From Devriesea agamarum (GTDB lineage: Bacteria > Actinomycetota > Actinomycetes > Actinomycetales > Dermabacteraceae): DNA of 64,000 bases. The translations under genes and the position numbers were made by a program. The notes under the pieces were generated by a model. The model was not told the origin of the DNA and searched no databases. It worked only from the letters and a program-made list of their open reading frames with translations. Shown here in pieces: positions 9,196-18,184 of the stretch. Within the stretch, counting starts at the first letter, position 1; each line of letters begins with the position of its first letter. The stretch covers positions 248,001-312,000 of the forward strand of contig NZ_LN849456.1 in the NCBI RefSeq assembly GCF_900070355.1. Direction: 5' to 3'.

Positions 9196-9568
9196 GGCTG
9201 TCCATGAGCACGTGATTGTCTACCTGGTCATTGCTACTGCAACGCTTAAATTTGGCCGCGTGATGGCCAGGCCTGTCTGTCCAGGAAACGGTGGACATCT
9301 GAGGAGGTTCCGCCGCGCCGTGTCCATCGTAAACGTGCGGCTCAACACGCTAATTCAATGGATTCTGACCTTGTGTCACCAAGAACGCCCCAAAGGGGCT
9401 ATCCTGTAGAAGATCAGAAAACCGTGTGCGTACACGGGACTCCTCCAGCATCATGCGTTTCGCACCGTCCCCGCGGTCGAGACAGGCCCGGATTTGATCC
9501 CTAGGATCAGCCCCGCGGTTGGCAACGACGAGTCTCGATGTCGGCACCGACGAGCGGAAGGTTGGACA
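9196..9568. other. Gene-less leader region upstream of ctaC
   Basis: No protein-coding frame here is convincing. The stretch holds a GC triloop hairpin (GCCCC-AAA-GGGGC, 9387-9399) directly followed by a possible -10 (TATCCT, 9400-9405) without a clear -35. It also has a 6-bp hairpin (CCGTGT/ACACGG, 9422-9437) and a short inverted repeat GATCC-CTA-GGATC (9496-9508). The promoter of the ctaCDF operon is probably here. Confidence 0.4.
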
Positions 9569-10453
9569 GTGCTCCCCCAGACCTCGGACCGCATGCGACG
9601 TGGCGGGCGGATCGCGCTAGCGGCAGCTCTTGTGTCACTCGCGCTGGCTGGCTGCACCGAAGAACAAAAACGTGGATTCCTCCCTGGCGATAGCGCTCAC
9701 GAGATCACGAACCAGACCGGTCGTATTACCGACATGTGGGTTGGATCGTGGATCACTCTTCTCGGAGTTGGGCTTCTCGTCTGGGGCCTGACGATGTGGT
9801 GCGTGATTGCGTATCGTCGCAAGCGCACCACTAAGGGCTATCCAGTTCAGCTGCGATACCACGTGCCGATCGAGATGATCTTTACGCTGCTGCCGATCAT
9901 CATGATCATGAGCCTGTTCTACTTCACCCAGCGCGATGCCACCGAGATTGAGGCACTGAAGCCCAACCCGGATGTGCGCGTGCACGTTGTAGGCAAGCAG
10001 TGGAGCTGGGACTTCAACTATGTGGACTCTGATGTCCACGAGCCCGCCGGCGTCCAGTCCTTTAAGACGGGCGAACCGGGTGCGGAAAAGTACCTTCCCA
10101 CGCTCTGGCTGCCGGTCGATAAAACTGTTCAGTTCGACCTCGACTCCCGAGACGTCATCCACTCGTTCTGGGTGGTCGACTTCCTCTACAAGCGGGATAT
10201 GTTCCCCGGACACACCACCTCCTTCCAGGTCACCCCGACCAAGGTAGGTACCTACAAAGGAAAATGTGCTGAGCTCTGCGGAGAGTTCCACTCCGACATG
10301 CTCTTCAACGTGAAAGTTGTTCCACAGGCGGAGTACGACCAGCACATGCAACAACTGCGCCAGCAGGGCCTTACCGGTCAGCTCGATAACGACTTGAACC
10401 GCAACAAGGAGAGTTGGAACATGCGCAACAACAAGAAGGAGGCGCAGGAGTGA
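9569..10453 (+). CDS. ctaC: Cytochrome c oxidase subunit II (lipoprotein)
   Basis: Subunit II of the aa3-type terminal oxidase, 294 residues, carrying the CuA electron-entry site on the outer face. A lipoprotein signal peptide ends in LAGC with Cys at 29. Two transmembrane helices follow (about 57-79 and 100-120). The CuA ligands are His in VIHSFWV and the cluster C233, C237, H241, M244 ([12 protein letters not shown]). The GTG start at 9569 has GGAAGG 7 nt upstream and puts the signal peptide at the right length; the longer frame from 9494 would not. The stop overlaps ctaD by 4 nt. Confidence 0.95.
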   Translation: MLPQTSDRMRRGGRIALAAALVSLALAGCTEEQKRGFLPGDSAHEITNQTGRITDMWVGSWITLLGVGLLVWGLTMWCVIAYRRKRTTKGYPVQLRYHVPIEMIFTLLPIIMIMSLFYFTQRDATEIEALKPNPDVRVHVVGKQWSWDFNYVDSDVHEPAGVQSFKTGEPGAEKYLPTLWLPVDKTVQFDLDSRDVIHSFWVVDFLYKRDMFPGHTTSFQVTPTKVGTYKGKCAELCGEFHSDMLFNVKVVPQAEYDQHMQQLRQQGLTGQLDNDLNRNKESWNMRNNKKEAQE

Positions 10454-12144
10454 GTACGACAACCGCAGCCCCAACGCAGCACTTTGCGCCTGCGCGTAAA
10501 ACCAGCCTGGGCCGACAATTCGTCAAACTTCTTACCACCACCGATCACAAAACCATCGGCATGATGTACATGGCGATGTCCTTCGCCTTCTTCTGCTTCG
10601 GTGGCATCCTCGCGCTGATGATCCGCGCCGAGCTGTGGTCGCCGGGACTACAGGTTGTGGTCTCCAAGGACCAGTACAACCAGCTGTTCACCATGCACGG
10701 CACCATCATGCTGCTCATGTTCGGTACGCCGCTGTTCAATGGTTTTGCGAACTACCTGGTGCCACTCCAAATTGGCGCTGTCGACATGGCGTTCCCGCGC
10801 CTGAACATGTTCGCGTTCTGGCTCACCCTCTTTGGCGCATTCATCGCCTGCGCCGGGTTCCTCACCCCGCAAGGCGCTGCGGCCTTTGGTTGGTTTGCCT
10901 ACGCTCCACTCTCGGATACGACGTTCTCACCGGGAGTAGGTGGAGATTTATGGGTCTTCGGCCTTGCTATGCAGGGCTTCGGAACCATCCTCGGCTCAGT
11001 CAACTTCATCACCACCATCATCTGCATGCGCATGCCCGGCATGACGATGTTCCGGATGCCGATCTTCACGTGGAACATCTTGGTCACCGGTGTGCTGGTG
11101 TTGATGGCGTTCCCGCCCTTGGCCTCGGCCCTGTTGGCGTTGGGTGCTGACCGTCGTTTCGACGCGCAGGTGTTCAACCCGGAAAACGGCGGCCCGGTTC
11201 TATGGCAGCACCTGTTCTGGTTCTTCGGCCACCCCGAAGTGTATGTTCTCGCCTTGCCATTCTTCGGAATTGCAACCGAGATTTTGCCGGTATTCTCCCG
11301 TAAGCCAATCTTTGGGTACAAGACACTCGTCTACGCCACCGTGACAATCGCTGCGCTGTCGGTCACCGTGTGGGCCCACCACATGTACACCACCGGCGCT
11401 ATCATGCTGAACTTCTTCTCCTTCATGACCATGCTGATTGCGGTCCCGACCGGCGTGAAGTTCTTCAACTGGATAGGCACGATGTGGAGAGGGTCGTTGA
11501 CCTTCGAGACACCAATGCTCTTTACGCTTGGTTTCATGACCACCTTCCTGTTCGGTGGTCTGACCGGCGTGATCCTGTCCAGCCCCGTGCTCGATTTCCA
11601 TTTGTCCGACACTTACTTTGTGGTGGCGCACTTCCACTACGTGATCTTCGGAACCATCGCCTTCGAGATGTTCGCTGGATTCTATTTCTGGTGGCCGAAG
11701 ATGTTTGGCTACAAGTTGAACGAGCGCCTAGGCAAAATTCATTTCTGGTTCTTGGTGGTCGGATTCCACACCACGTTCCTCATCCAGCACTGGCTGGGTG
11801 TTGAAGGCGCCCCACGGCGTTACGTGAACTACCTAGTGGAAGACGGCTTTGAGTGGATGAACCGCCTGTCCACCGTGGGCGCATTCATCTTGGCGCTGTC
11901 TACGCTGCCGTTCATTGCGAATGTCATCCTTACGCATATGAAGGGTAAGAAGGTCGAAGTGAACGACCCCTGGGGCTACGGATGCTCTCTCGAATGGGCG
12001 ACCACCTGCCCGCCTCCGCGGCACAATTTCCACGAGCTACCGCGTGTGCGTTCAGAGCGGCCCGCCTTTGACCTCGCTCATCCCGAAGTTGCGGCGGTTG
12101 ACCACGTGCTGCACCAAAAGCCTGACCTGGTAAAGGAGCGTTAG
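10450..12144 (+). CDS. ctaD: Cytochrome c oxidase subunit I
   Basis: Catalytic haem-copper subunit of the aa3 oxidase, 564 residues, with about 12 transmembrane helices. Visible ligands: H83 (haem a), H261 and Y265 in GHPEVY (CuB and the cross-linked Tyr), H310 and H311 in WAHHMYT (CuB), and the later HFHYVIF (haem a3 and a). The GTG start overlaps the TGA of ctaC (GTGA), and AAGGAGG lies 7 nt upstream inside ctaC, so translation is coupled. The last ~40 residues (from [11 protein letters not shown]) are the actinobacterial C-terminal tail. Confidence 0.96.
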   Translation: MSTTTAAPTQHFAPARKTSLGRQFVKLLTTTDHKTIGMMYMAMSFAFFCFGGILALMIRAELWSPGLQVVVSKDQYNQLFTMHGTIMLLMFGTPLFNGFANYLVPLQIGAVDMAFPRLNMFAFWLTLFGAFIACAGFLTPQGAAAFGWFAYAPLSDTTFSPGVGGDLWVFGLAMQGFGTILGSVNFITTIICMRMPGMTMFRMPIFTWNILVTGVLVLMAFPPLASALLALGADRRFDAQVFNPENGGPVLWQHLFWFFGHPEVYVLALPFFGIATEILPVFSRKPIFGYKTLVYATVTIAALSVTVWAHHMYTTGAIMLNFFSFMTMLIAVPTGVKFFNWIGTMWRGSLTFETPMLFTLGFMTTFLFGGLTGVILSSPVLDFHLSDTYFVVAHFHYVIFGTIAFEMFAGFYFWWPKMFGYKLNERLGKIHFWFLVVGFHTTFLIQHWLGVEGAPRRYVNYLVEDGFEWMNRLSTVGAFILALSTLPFIANVILTHMKGKKVEVNDPWGYGCSLEWATTCPPPRHNFHELPRVRSERPAFDLAHPEVAAVDHVLHQKPDLVKER

Positions 12145-12149
12145 ACGAC

Positions 12150-12551
12150 ATGAAGACGTTCTCGCGGATCTTCATGATCCTCACCCTCTTCTTCGTCGTA
12201 ATGGGTGTGATCTACGGGCTGTTGTCAAAGTTTGAAGAGCCCATCGGCTTCGCCGCGATCCTCATGCTTGGCGCGATGTCGCTCATGATTGCCGCATACG
12301 TCGGTATGAAGAATCGTGACTACCCCGGTCGTCCTGAAGACAATGAAAACGCCGAAGTCTCCGACGAAGCAGGTGTTCAGGGCAGTTTCGCCCCGTACAG
12401 CTGGTGGCCGTTCTGGGGCGCAATCGCTGCATCGCTCTGCTTCACGGGTGTCGCCGCAGGCTGGTGGATCTTCATCGGCGGTCTCATCGTGGGTATCATT
12501 GCCATCGTGGGTTGGGTTATGGAGTTTTCCCGCGGCCAGTACGCCCACTAA
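12150..12551 (+). CDS. ctaF: Cytochrome c oxidase subunit IV, actinobacterial type
   Basis: Accessory subunit of the bcc-aa3 supercomplex, 133 residues. Four hydrophobic segments can be seen, two at the N-terminus (about 7-27 and 33-52) and two near the C-terminus (about 84-102 and 104-123). The motif SWWPFW precedes the third helix. AAGGAG lies 11 nt upstream of the ATG. It is the third gene of the ctaCDF operon and is followed by a terminator. Confidence 0.92.
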   Translation: MKTFSRIFMILTLFFVVMGVIYGLLSKFEEPIGFAAILMLGAMSLMIAAYVGMKNRDYPGRPEDNENAEVSDEAGVQGSFAPYSWWPFWGAIAASLCFTGVAAGWWIFIGGLIVGIIAIVGWVMEFSRGQYAH

Positions 12552-12615
12552 GCGCTTCATCTCTTATGTTTGCAATTGTGTTTGTCGATTGCGAACATGA
12601 GTACCCCATCACTCC

Positions 12616-12650
12616 GGGCCCCGGTCGTCTAATGCGGCCGGGGCCTTTTG
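12616..12650 (+). terminator. Terminator of the ctaCDF operon
   Basis: GGCCCCGG (12617-12624) pairs with CCGGGGCC (12638-12645), extendable to 11 bp with one wobble pair, followed by TTTT. Confidence 0.85.
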
Positions 12651-12759
12651 CTACGCGTTGATTGGTACGCCTGTTTAGCGGCATTTGAGGCTGGTGTGAT
12701 CCGTTGGAGGGTTTTCGAGCGATTGCTTGCGTCGTGGTCATTGCGGCGCGTGGATGGGT

Positions 12760-13566
12760 TCAAGGCAATATTGCAGTTACCGCTGTCCTCAATTGTCCTG
12801 CCAGGGCAAGGGGCGTGGCCGCGGTAATCTCTAGCTCGGAGATTCGGGGTCCGAAAGCGGCCTTTACGGCTGCTGCGAATCTGCGCGCCTCTGCCGGACC
12901 CGATATGTCTGTTACACAAACGTCTACTCGCGTGGTCGGGAGATGCAGACTCCGCATAATCCCTAGAAGATGGTCGAGGATAAAATCGTCGATCGGCTCG
13001 GGCAGGTGCTGCGAACGTCCTCCTGCTCGGCGAATATTTTCGATAACCCGGGGCAGGGGAGAGGTCCCATCAATAGCGACAAAGGTAGCCGGGTTGATCG
13101 GTTCATACCTCGCGTAGAAATCATTGAGTGCATCGTCTGAGACGAAAAGTGCATTGGCGCCCGACTGGCTATTCCGTAGGCGAAGCCTATGTTTGATCGC
13201 AGCCCGGCTAACAGGAAGGTTGATGTGGACTGGAACGGCGTCGTTACCGGTTGCAAAAGAGCTCATTGCCAGACGCTCTGGCGTACTCCACAGGCCATGA
13301 TCGTAGATAACGTCGTGCCCAGATCGTAGTGCGCTAGTCATGTGATGCTTCGCGTTGCGGATCGCCTCGCATTCATATGAAAAATATTCGGCTTCCGGGT
13401 AGTCAATTCCATAGGCGCCGTGAGTTTCATAGACCAATTCGTCGACGGAGATCCGCACGGCTCCCATCCGGGCCACCTGCGACGCAAACGTGGCTTTACC
13501 TGAGCCGGTGATGCCAGACAGTAGCATCAGAATCGGTTTCTGAGGTTCGGGTCTGGCGTTGCACAT
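12760..13566 (-). CDS. AAA_33-type ATP-binding protein (kinase-like), atypical P-loop
   Basis: Protein of 268 residues. The first ~190 resemble P-loop kinases of the AAA_33/zeta-toxin group: Walker A at 18-25 (GITGSGKA), followed by ISVDELVYE and a lid rich in Arg (IKHRLRLRN). The Walker A Ser/Thr that normally follows Lys is Ala25, with Thr at 26. The C-terminal ~75 residues do not belong to the kinase and I cannot assign them; the pattern VCVTDISGPAEARRF is faintly like the end of DegV-type proteins. It stands alone between the ctaF terminator and a decayed region. Substrate unknown. Confidence 0.7.
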   Translation of the reverse strand: MCNARPEPQKPILMLLSGITGSGKATFASQVARMGAVRISVDELVYETHGAYGIDYPEAEYFSYECEAIRNAKHHMTSALRSGHDVIYDHGLWSTPERLAMSSFATGNDAVPVHINLPVSRAAIKHRLRLRNSQSGANALFVSDDALNDFYARYEPINPATFVAIDGTSPLPRVIENIRRAGGRSQHLPEPIDDFILDHLLGIMRSLHLPTTRVDVCVTDISGPAEARRFAAAVKAAFGPRISELEITAATPLALAGQLRTAVTAILP

Positions 13567-13628
13567 GCCTTATTTATAGCCTGTCTCCTCCCTAGGCTCG
13601 TCTCATTTATGGAGGCAATAGGGTGGTC

Positions 13629-13750
13629 AGGTTGAGGTATGGAAGTTATGCGACGGTCGAGTTGAGCTCTAGAAGTCATCGAGAGGCCAGTGGTCTTTGT
13701 GTACCGGTCGCTAAAAGTCCTATATTCCGAAGTAGACCTCAACCTATACC
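13629..13750. repeat. Imperfect 30-nt tandem repeat and distant inverted copy
   Basis: Within the gene-less stretch 13567-13808, a unit starting GTTGAGGTATGGAAGTTATG (13631) is followed 30 nt later by a diverged copy starting GTTGAGCTCTAGAAGTCAT. The core AGGTTGAGGT (13629-13638) also recurs inverted as ACCTCAACCT (13736-13745). AT-rich DNA follows up to the ABC remnant. Confidence 0.45.
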
Positions 13751-13808
13751 ATGATTAATTTTATTAAGATACCGTATGGTCGATAATGTGACCGATGTTG
13801 AGTAGACT

Positions 13809-14060
13809 ATGCGCCGCGACGCTAGCGTTTTGTTCATCGATGAGCCCGCGGCCTTGCTGGATGCGGTAAACCCGCACGCGGTCATCGATCTGTTTGCTGA
13901 GTTTGCAGAACGTGGGGCAACAGTCGTCGTGTCTACCCATGACAATGAAATGATCACAGCCTGCGCCCATCGCCATGAACTGAATCACCTGAGAGTATCC
14001 GTTCCGCATGGCCGCACTGCTTGCGGCGGCAGCCACTCGCTGAGGAGAAATAATGAATGA
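13809..14060 (+). pseudogene. Truncated ABC transporter ATPase (C-terminal fragment)
   Basis: The 83-residue frame encodes only the end of an ABC ATPase: Walker B (VLFIDEP), D-loop region (ALLDAVN) and the H-loop (VVVSTHD). Walker A, Q-loop and the LSGGQ signature are missing, and an in-frame stop (13803) lies just upstream. The upstream DNA is AT-rich and not recognisably coding, which suggests a deletion or insertion junction near 13800. The final ~25 residues may be out of the ancestral frame. It overlaps the next gene by 8 nt, so the two probably once formed a transporter operon. Too short to be functional. Confidence 0.75.
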
Positions 14061-14439
14061 GTCCGGTATATCGCCATCCAAAATGCGCATAGGTTTAGTG
14101 GTTGGCGTGATTATCTTGGCCGTTGGTTCTATTACAACTGCTTCGATACTGGCCTTTGGATATATAAGCTCAGAGAACGTGAACACGCATCCACCGTGTG
14201 ACCAGCTTCCCGGCGTGGCTGAGGCGCGCCGAGGGCTGGAAAGTAATCCTGATCTGCTGTCGAAATTGAACCAGGTGGGGTCAGGGGTGTCGGTCCGTGT
14301 TGAGTCACCAGGATGTAAGAACCCTGATCAGGCCCTGATCGAGGTCGTATATTCAACAGATGAGGAAGCTACGAGGATAGAGGATGTTTTGACTCACGGA
14401 AGTGGTTTTGGTGTTCCCGTATATGTCCGTGAGCGGTGA
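14053..14439 (+). CDS. Hypothetical single-pass membrane protein
   Basis: Protein of 128 residues with one N-terminal hydrophobic segment (about 12-37) and a soluble, probably extracytoplasmic remainder containing two cysteines (near HPPCDQLP and SPGCKNP) that could form a disulfide. I do not recognise the family. GAGGAG lies about 6 nt upstream of the ATG, and the start overlaps the ABC ATPase fragment. Its original partner appears to be the now-broken transporter, so its present function is doubtful. It may be an orphan remnant. Confidence 0.55.
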   Translation: MNESGISPSKMRIGLVVGVIILAVGSITTASILAFGYISSENVNTHPPCDQLPGVAEARRGLESNPDLLSKLNQVGSGVSVRVESPGCKNPDQALIEVVYSTDEEATRIEDVLTHGSGFGVPVYVRER

Positions 14440-14506
14440 TTCGATGGCTTTCGCGCTAGCATAACCTCCTGCTAGGCATGTGAACCGCCTGCTGCGTAGA
14501 TGTAGA

Positions 14507-14542
14507 AGCGCCGCCGGATAAATCTCCGGCGGCGCTCTCTTT
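14507..14542. terminator. 12-bp terminator hairpin between convergent genes
   Basis: Positions 14507-14518 pair perfectly with 14525-14536, loop TAAATC, followed by CTCTTT. It lies between the + strand membrane protein gene and the end of qcrB and could serve both. Confidence 0.8.
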
Positions 14543-14609
14543 ATGTGGTAAACGATTGGATATCGCTAATTACCGTGGGCTGGATGCCCTCATAGCATCC
14601 AGCATGTGG

Positions 14610-16268
14610 TTAGTGCGGCAGTTCGGTGGAACCGCCGGTAACTTTGTCGATCCGATGCTGCTCATGGTGAGAGTGCTCCAAGGCCTCACGCAGTTCCTTC
14701 GGGGTAATCGGTTCAATACGATCACGGAAGAAGAACGAGCTTGCTTTGGCACGCAGACCAGAGACACCGTGCCCGGCTTTAAGCGGACGGTAGTCGTCGT
14801 GCTGGAGGAGGACCCACCGATCGTATTCGTTGAGCGGTTCATGGATCTCCAACATTTCACCGTTGTCCATGCGGACAACCTTCGAGGTTTCCCGTCCATG
14901 AAGCGCCAAATCTCGCTTGTGCCGCTGGATGGACAGGCACAGACGCTTAGTAATGATGAACGCGAGGATCGGGAATACGAAGAAGGCGATGCGATACAAC
15001 CAGGTGAGGTCGTTAATTGAGAGCGATAGGGCAACGGCCAACAAGTCGTTCGTAGCTGCCAAGCAAAGAACCAAGTAGCACGTAAGCCAGGCGACGCCAA
15101 ATGCGGTCCTCACCGGGGCGTTGTAGGGGAGGTCCAGAACATGATGTTCGCGCTTGTCACCGGTCACCCACGCCTCAATGAACGGGTAGAGGGCGAGGGC
15201 CGCCAGCATGATCCCGTAGAAGGCTAGGGGGATCAGCATATTTAGCGAGATCACGTATCCGAAAATTGTGAACTCCCAGCCCGGCATGAGGCGTAGACCA
15301 CCATCGGTGAAGAGCATGTACCAGTCCGGCTGTGAACCGGCGGACACCGGGGATGGATCGTATGGTCCGTAGTTCCAGATCGGGTTAATAGCGGTGGTCG
15401 CCGAGATCAGAGCAATGATGCCGAAGACGATGAAGAAGAAACCGCCAGCCTTCGCCGTGTAGATCGGGAACAGGGGGAACCCGACGACATTGCGGTCGGT
15501 GCGACCAGGGCCCGGGTACTGGGTGTGCTTATGCAAGACCACGAACACCAGGTGCAGAGCAATCAGACCGAGGATGATCGCCGGGATCAACAGAATGTGA
15601 ACCGTGTACAACCGCGGAATGATGACGTGCCCGGGGAACTCACCGCCGAACATGTAGAACGAGATGTACGGACCGACTAGCGGAATGGATTTCGCTAGGC
15701 CATCTGCAATGCGCAGGCCATTACCGGAGAGCACATCGTCGGGCAGGGAGTAACCGGTGAAGCCCGCGACCATGCCGAGGATCATCAGGGTGAACCCGAT
15801 GAGCCAGTTGATTTCGCGTGGCTTGCGGAATGCGCCGGTAAAGAAAACCCGGAACATGTGCACGTAGATCGCAACCATGAACACGAGCGCGGCCCAGTGG
15901 TGGATTTGCCTAAATAGCAAACCGCCGCGGACCTCAAAGGAGAGGTGCAGGGTCGACTCATAAGCCTTGGACATCGCGATGCCTTTAAGAGGCTCGTAGA
16001 TGCCGTCGTAATGAACCTCATCCATTGAGGGGACAAAGAACATGGTGAGGAAGGTGCCGGAGATCAGCAGAATGACGAAGCTGTACAGCGCCACTTCACC
16101 AAGCATGAATGACCAGTGGTCCGGGAAAATCTTCCGCGCGAAGCCCTTGACAACGTACGATGCCGAGGTTCTGGAGTCGATCCAGTCGGCGCCAACGTTG
16201 CCGAGTCGTTCCATGCGGCCAGGCTTGGCCGATGACTTGGTCTGCTTCTGAGGGGTAAGGGTCGTCAC
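14610..16268 (-). CDS. qcrB: Cytochrome bc1 complex cytochrome b subunit
   Basis: Menaquinol-oxidising cytochrome b of the bcc complex, 552 residues, with about 8-9 transmembrane helices. The four haem ligands are H123/H137 and H223/H238; the 15-residue spacing of the second pair resembles b6-type cytochromes. The quinol-site segment is IWNYGPYDP rather than PEW, normal for actinobacteria. The GTG start at 16268 lies 7 nt after qcrA and fits the family N-terminus; the longer open frame to 16400 overlaps qcrA and is rejected. The long C-terminal cytoplasmic tail (about 120 residues) is typical of actinobacteria. Confidence 0.95.
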   Translation of the reverse strand: MTTLTPQKQTKSSAKPGRMERLGNVGADWIDSRTSASYVVKGFARKIFPDHWSFMLGEVALYSFVILLISGTFLTMFFVPSMDEVHYDGIYEPLKGIAMSKAYESTLHLSFEVRGGLLFRQIHHWAALVFMVAIYVHMFRVFFTGAFRKPREINWLIGFTLMILGMVAGFTGYSLPDDVLSGNGLRIADGLAKSIPLVGPYISFYMFGGEFPGHVIIPRLYTVHILLIPAIILGLIALHLVFVVLHKHTQYPGPGRTDRNVVGFPLFPIYTAKAGGFFFIVFGIIALISATTAINPIWNYGPYDPSPVSAGSQPDWYMLFTDGGLRLMPGWEFTIFGYVISLNMLIPLAFYGIMLAALALYPFIEAWVTGDKREHHVLDLPYNAPVRTAFGVAWLTCYLVLCLAATNDLLAVALSLSINDLTWLYRIAFFVFPILAFIITKRLCLSIQRHKRDLALHGRETSKVVRMDNGEMLEIHEPLNEYDRWVLLQHDDYRPLKAGHGVSGLRAKASSFFFRDRIEPITPKELREALEHSHHEQHRIDKVTGGSTELPH

Positions 16269-16275
16269 AAGTGCC

Positions 16276-17337
16276 TCACTTCTTCTTGTGGATGTCCCAG
16301 AAGCTGGGGCCGACGGGCTCGGGGAAATCGCCCTTCGCCACGAGGTAGCCATCTTGGACCTCGATAGGCAGCTGGGGGAGCGGACGGTGTGCCGGGCCAA
16401 AGATCACTTTGGCCCCGTCGAGAACATCGAATGTGGACTGATGGCATGGGCACAGCAGATGGTGAGTTTGCTGCTCATACAGCGCCACCGGGCATCCGAC
16501 GTGGGTGCAGATCTTAGAGAACGCGAGGATGCCGTCGTAACCGTGCTTGAGGCTTTCCTTATCCTCAATGCGGTCCGGGTCAACACGGACGATGATTGCC
16601 GCTGCTTTCGCGCGTTCTTCGAGGTGGTCAGGCGTATCCGGGGTCAGACCTTCCGGCATGACATGGAAGATGGAACCCACCGTCACATCGGAGGCCTTGA
16701 TCGGAGTACCGATCGGGTCTCGCATAAGCCGCAGGCCCTTCTTCCAGAAGGTGTGATGGAGCTTGTCTCCCGGCAGCGGGCCAAGCGTGCCCAGCGGGAA
16801 CAGCGCTGCCAGCGGGAGCACTGCGAAGGCGCCGATCATCGACCACTTAATCAGGGGCCTACGTCCAATACCCGAGTCGTCGAGGCCGTTCTTCAAAATC
16901 TCGGCGGCCCGAGCCTTAGTATCGGGATCCCCTGCAATGGCGTGACGTTCTTCGACCATCTCGTGGTCGGGCATGAGAGTCTTCGCCCAATGCACGGCCG
17001 CCGCGCCAATAAAGAAGACGGCGATGGCGAGTCCGAGGCCGATGAAGAGGTTGGACCACTTCACCGCAGCTAAAGTCTTGGACTCAGCGAGCAAGTTGAA
17101 CTGGAGCGGGGTAAATAAGAAGTACGACGCGATGAAAATTGCTGTTCCCAGGATGGACAGCAGGAACATCCCGGCGACGAGGCGTTCAGCCCGCTTAGCC
17201 GCCTTCGGGTTGCGGTCGGCGTTACGCAGTTCGTGAGGGGGAAGGCCGGGATTTGGAAAACCCCCGTCTTCCTTAGGGACAAGAGCCTGTGGGGTGTGAT
17301 CGTCGGTGTGTGTCATCTCGTGCTGTTTATCGTTCAC
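16276..17337 (-). CDS. qcrA: Cytochrome bc1 complex Rieske iron-sulfur subunit
   Basis: Rieske protein of 353 residues that carries electrons from menaquinol to QcrC. The [2Fe-2S] ligands are C277 and H279 (CTHVGC) and C296 and H299 (CPCHQS), with the stabilising disulfide predicted between C282 and C298. Three transmembrane helices precede the soluble domain (about 52-74, 93-115 and 165-185), the actinobacterial arrangement. The GTG start overlaps the TGA of qcrC by 4 nt. An internal ATG seven codons in is an alternative. Confidence 0.95.
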   Translation of the reverse strand: MNDKQHEMTHTDDHTPQALVPKEDGGFPNPGLPPHELRNADRNPKAAKRAERLVAGMFLLSILGTAIFIASYFLFTPLQFNLLAESKTLAAVKWSNLFIGLGLAIAVFFIGAAAVHWAKTLMPDHEMVEERHAIAGDPDTKARAAEILKNGLDDSGIGRRPLIKWSMIGAFAVLPLAALFPLGTLGPLPGDKLHHTFWKKGLRLMRDPIGTPIKASDVTVGSIFHVMPEGLTPDTPDHLEERAKAAAIIVRVDPDRIEDKESLKHGYDGILAFSKICTHVGCPVALYEQQTHHLLCPCHQSTFDVLDGAKVIFGPAHRPLPQLPIEVQDGYLVAKGDFPEPVGPSFWDIHKKK

Positions 17338-18131
17338 TTAGCCTTCGCCCCCAGCCACACAGCGCAGCCAAGAAGCAGCGCCAGTCCGATCGTCCATGCG
17401 TACAGGCCTTCGGTCACCGGGCCCAAAGAGCCGAGTGCGAAGCCGCCGGGGGAACCGTTTTCCTTGAGCGCGTGGAGGTAGGCAATGACATCGGTCTTGT
17501 TCTGAGCAGTCAGGTTGTCATCGGAAAAGACCGGCATGTTCTGCGGGCCGGATTCCATCGCCTCGTACACGTGCTTCGGCTGCACATCCAGCAGAGGTGG
17601 TGCGTACTTACCGTGGGTCAGCGCACCGCCTGCGCCTGCGGCGTTATGGCACATAGCGCAGTTGGTTCGGAAGATTTCACCACCGCGGGCGGCATCGCCG
17701 TTAGCGGGATCGGTGTATTTGGCATCGGGAACCGACGGGCCGGGGCTGAGCGACGCAACATAGGCCGAGAGCTGACTAATCTGCTCCTCGGTGAACTGCG
17801 GCGGTTTCTTTTGTGCCTGCGGTCCGCTCATCTGAAGGGGCATGCGCCCGGTGCCGACCTGGAAGTCGACAGCCGCAGCGCCAACTCCGATCAGCGACGG
17901 TCCGACGGTCTTACCGTTTTCTGCCACCCCTTCGGCGTCACGGCCGTGACACGTAGCGCAGTTTGCCAAGAAGAGCTTGTGGCCCTCCTGAACATCCTGG
18001 GCAGATGCCACCTCTGCCTGTGCATCGCGAGGGGCAAGGGCGGCGTACAACCCGCCGGTGGCGATGAGGGCTAGGAGAAGCATCACCACATACGCCATGG
18101 GGTGATGTCGGTGAGCGGCTAGTGCCTTCAC
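17334..18131 (-). CDS. qcrC: Di-haem cytochrome c subunit of the bcc complex
   Basis: Membrane-anchored di-haem cytochrome c of 265 residues, which replaces soluble cytochrome c in actinobacteria. Haem-binding motifs are C58-C61-H62 (CATCH) and C158-C161-H162 (CAMCH). An N-terminal helix (about 12-33) exports the domain and a C-terminal helix ends in GAKAK. I chose the GTG at 18131, preceded by GAGG; the longer frame up to 18290 overlaps ctaE heavily and adds an Arg/Leu-rich stretch without family similarity. Order ctaE-qcrC-qcrA-qcrB. Confidence 0.94.
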   Translation of the reverse strand: MKALAAHRHHPMAYVVMLLLALIATGGLYAALAPRDAQAEVASAQDVQEGHKLFLANCATCHGRDAEGVAENGKTVGPSLIGVGAAAVDFQVGTGRMPLQMSGPQAQKKPPQFTEEQISQLSAYVASLSPGPSVPDAKYTDPANGDAARGGEIFRTNCAMCHNAAGAGGALTHGKYAPPLLDVQPKHVYEAMESGPQNMPVFSDDNLTAQNKTDVIAYLHALKENGSPGGFALGSLGPVTEGLYAWTIGLALLLGCAVWLGAKAK

Positions 18132-18184
18132 GGCGCGAACCTCAATTCGTGGGCTTGGGTCGGGGACGGGGTGGTTAGCTGGGA

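Noticed and set aside
9194-9409. 71-codon frame upstream of ctaC
   Set aside because: No Shine-Dalgarno, no recognisable protein, overlaps the terminator region of erpA and the likely ctaC promoter.
9635-10474. Minus-strand frame opposite ctaC
   Set aside because: The sense frame is a complete cytochrome oxidase subunit II with all CuA ligands; the antisense frame has no support.
16269-16400. N-terminal extension of qcrB up to 16400
   Set aside because: It overlaps the conserved end of qcrA in another frame and has no similarity to cytochrome b N-termini. The GTG at 16268 follows qcrA by 7 nt as expected for an operon.
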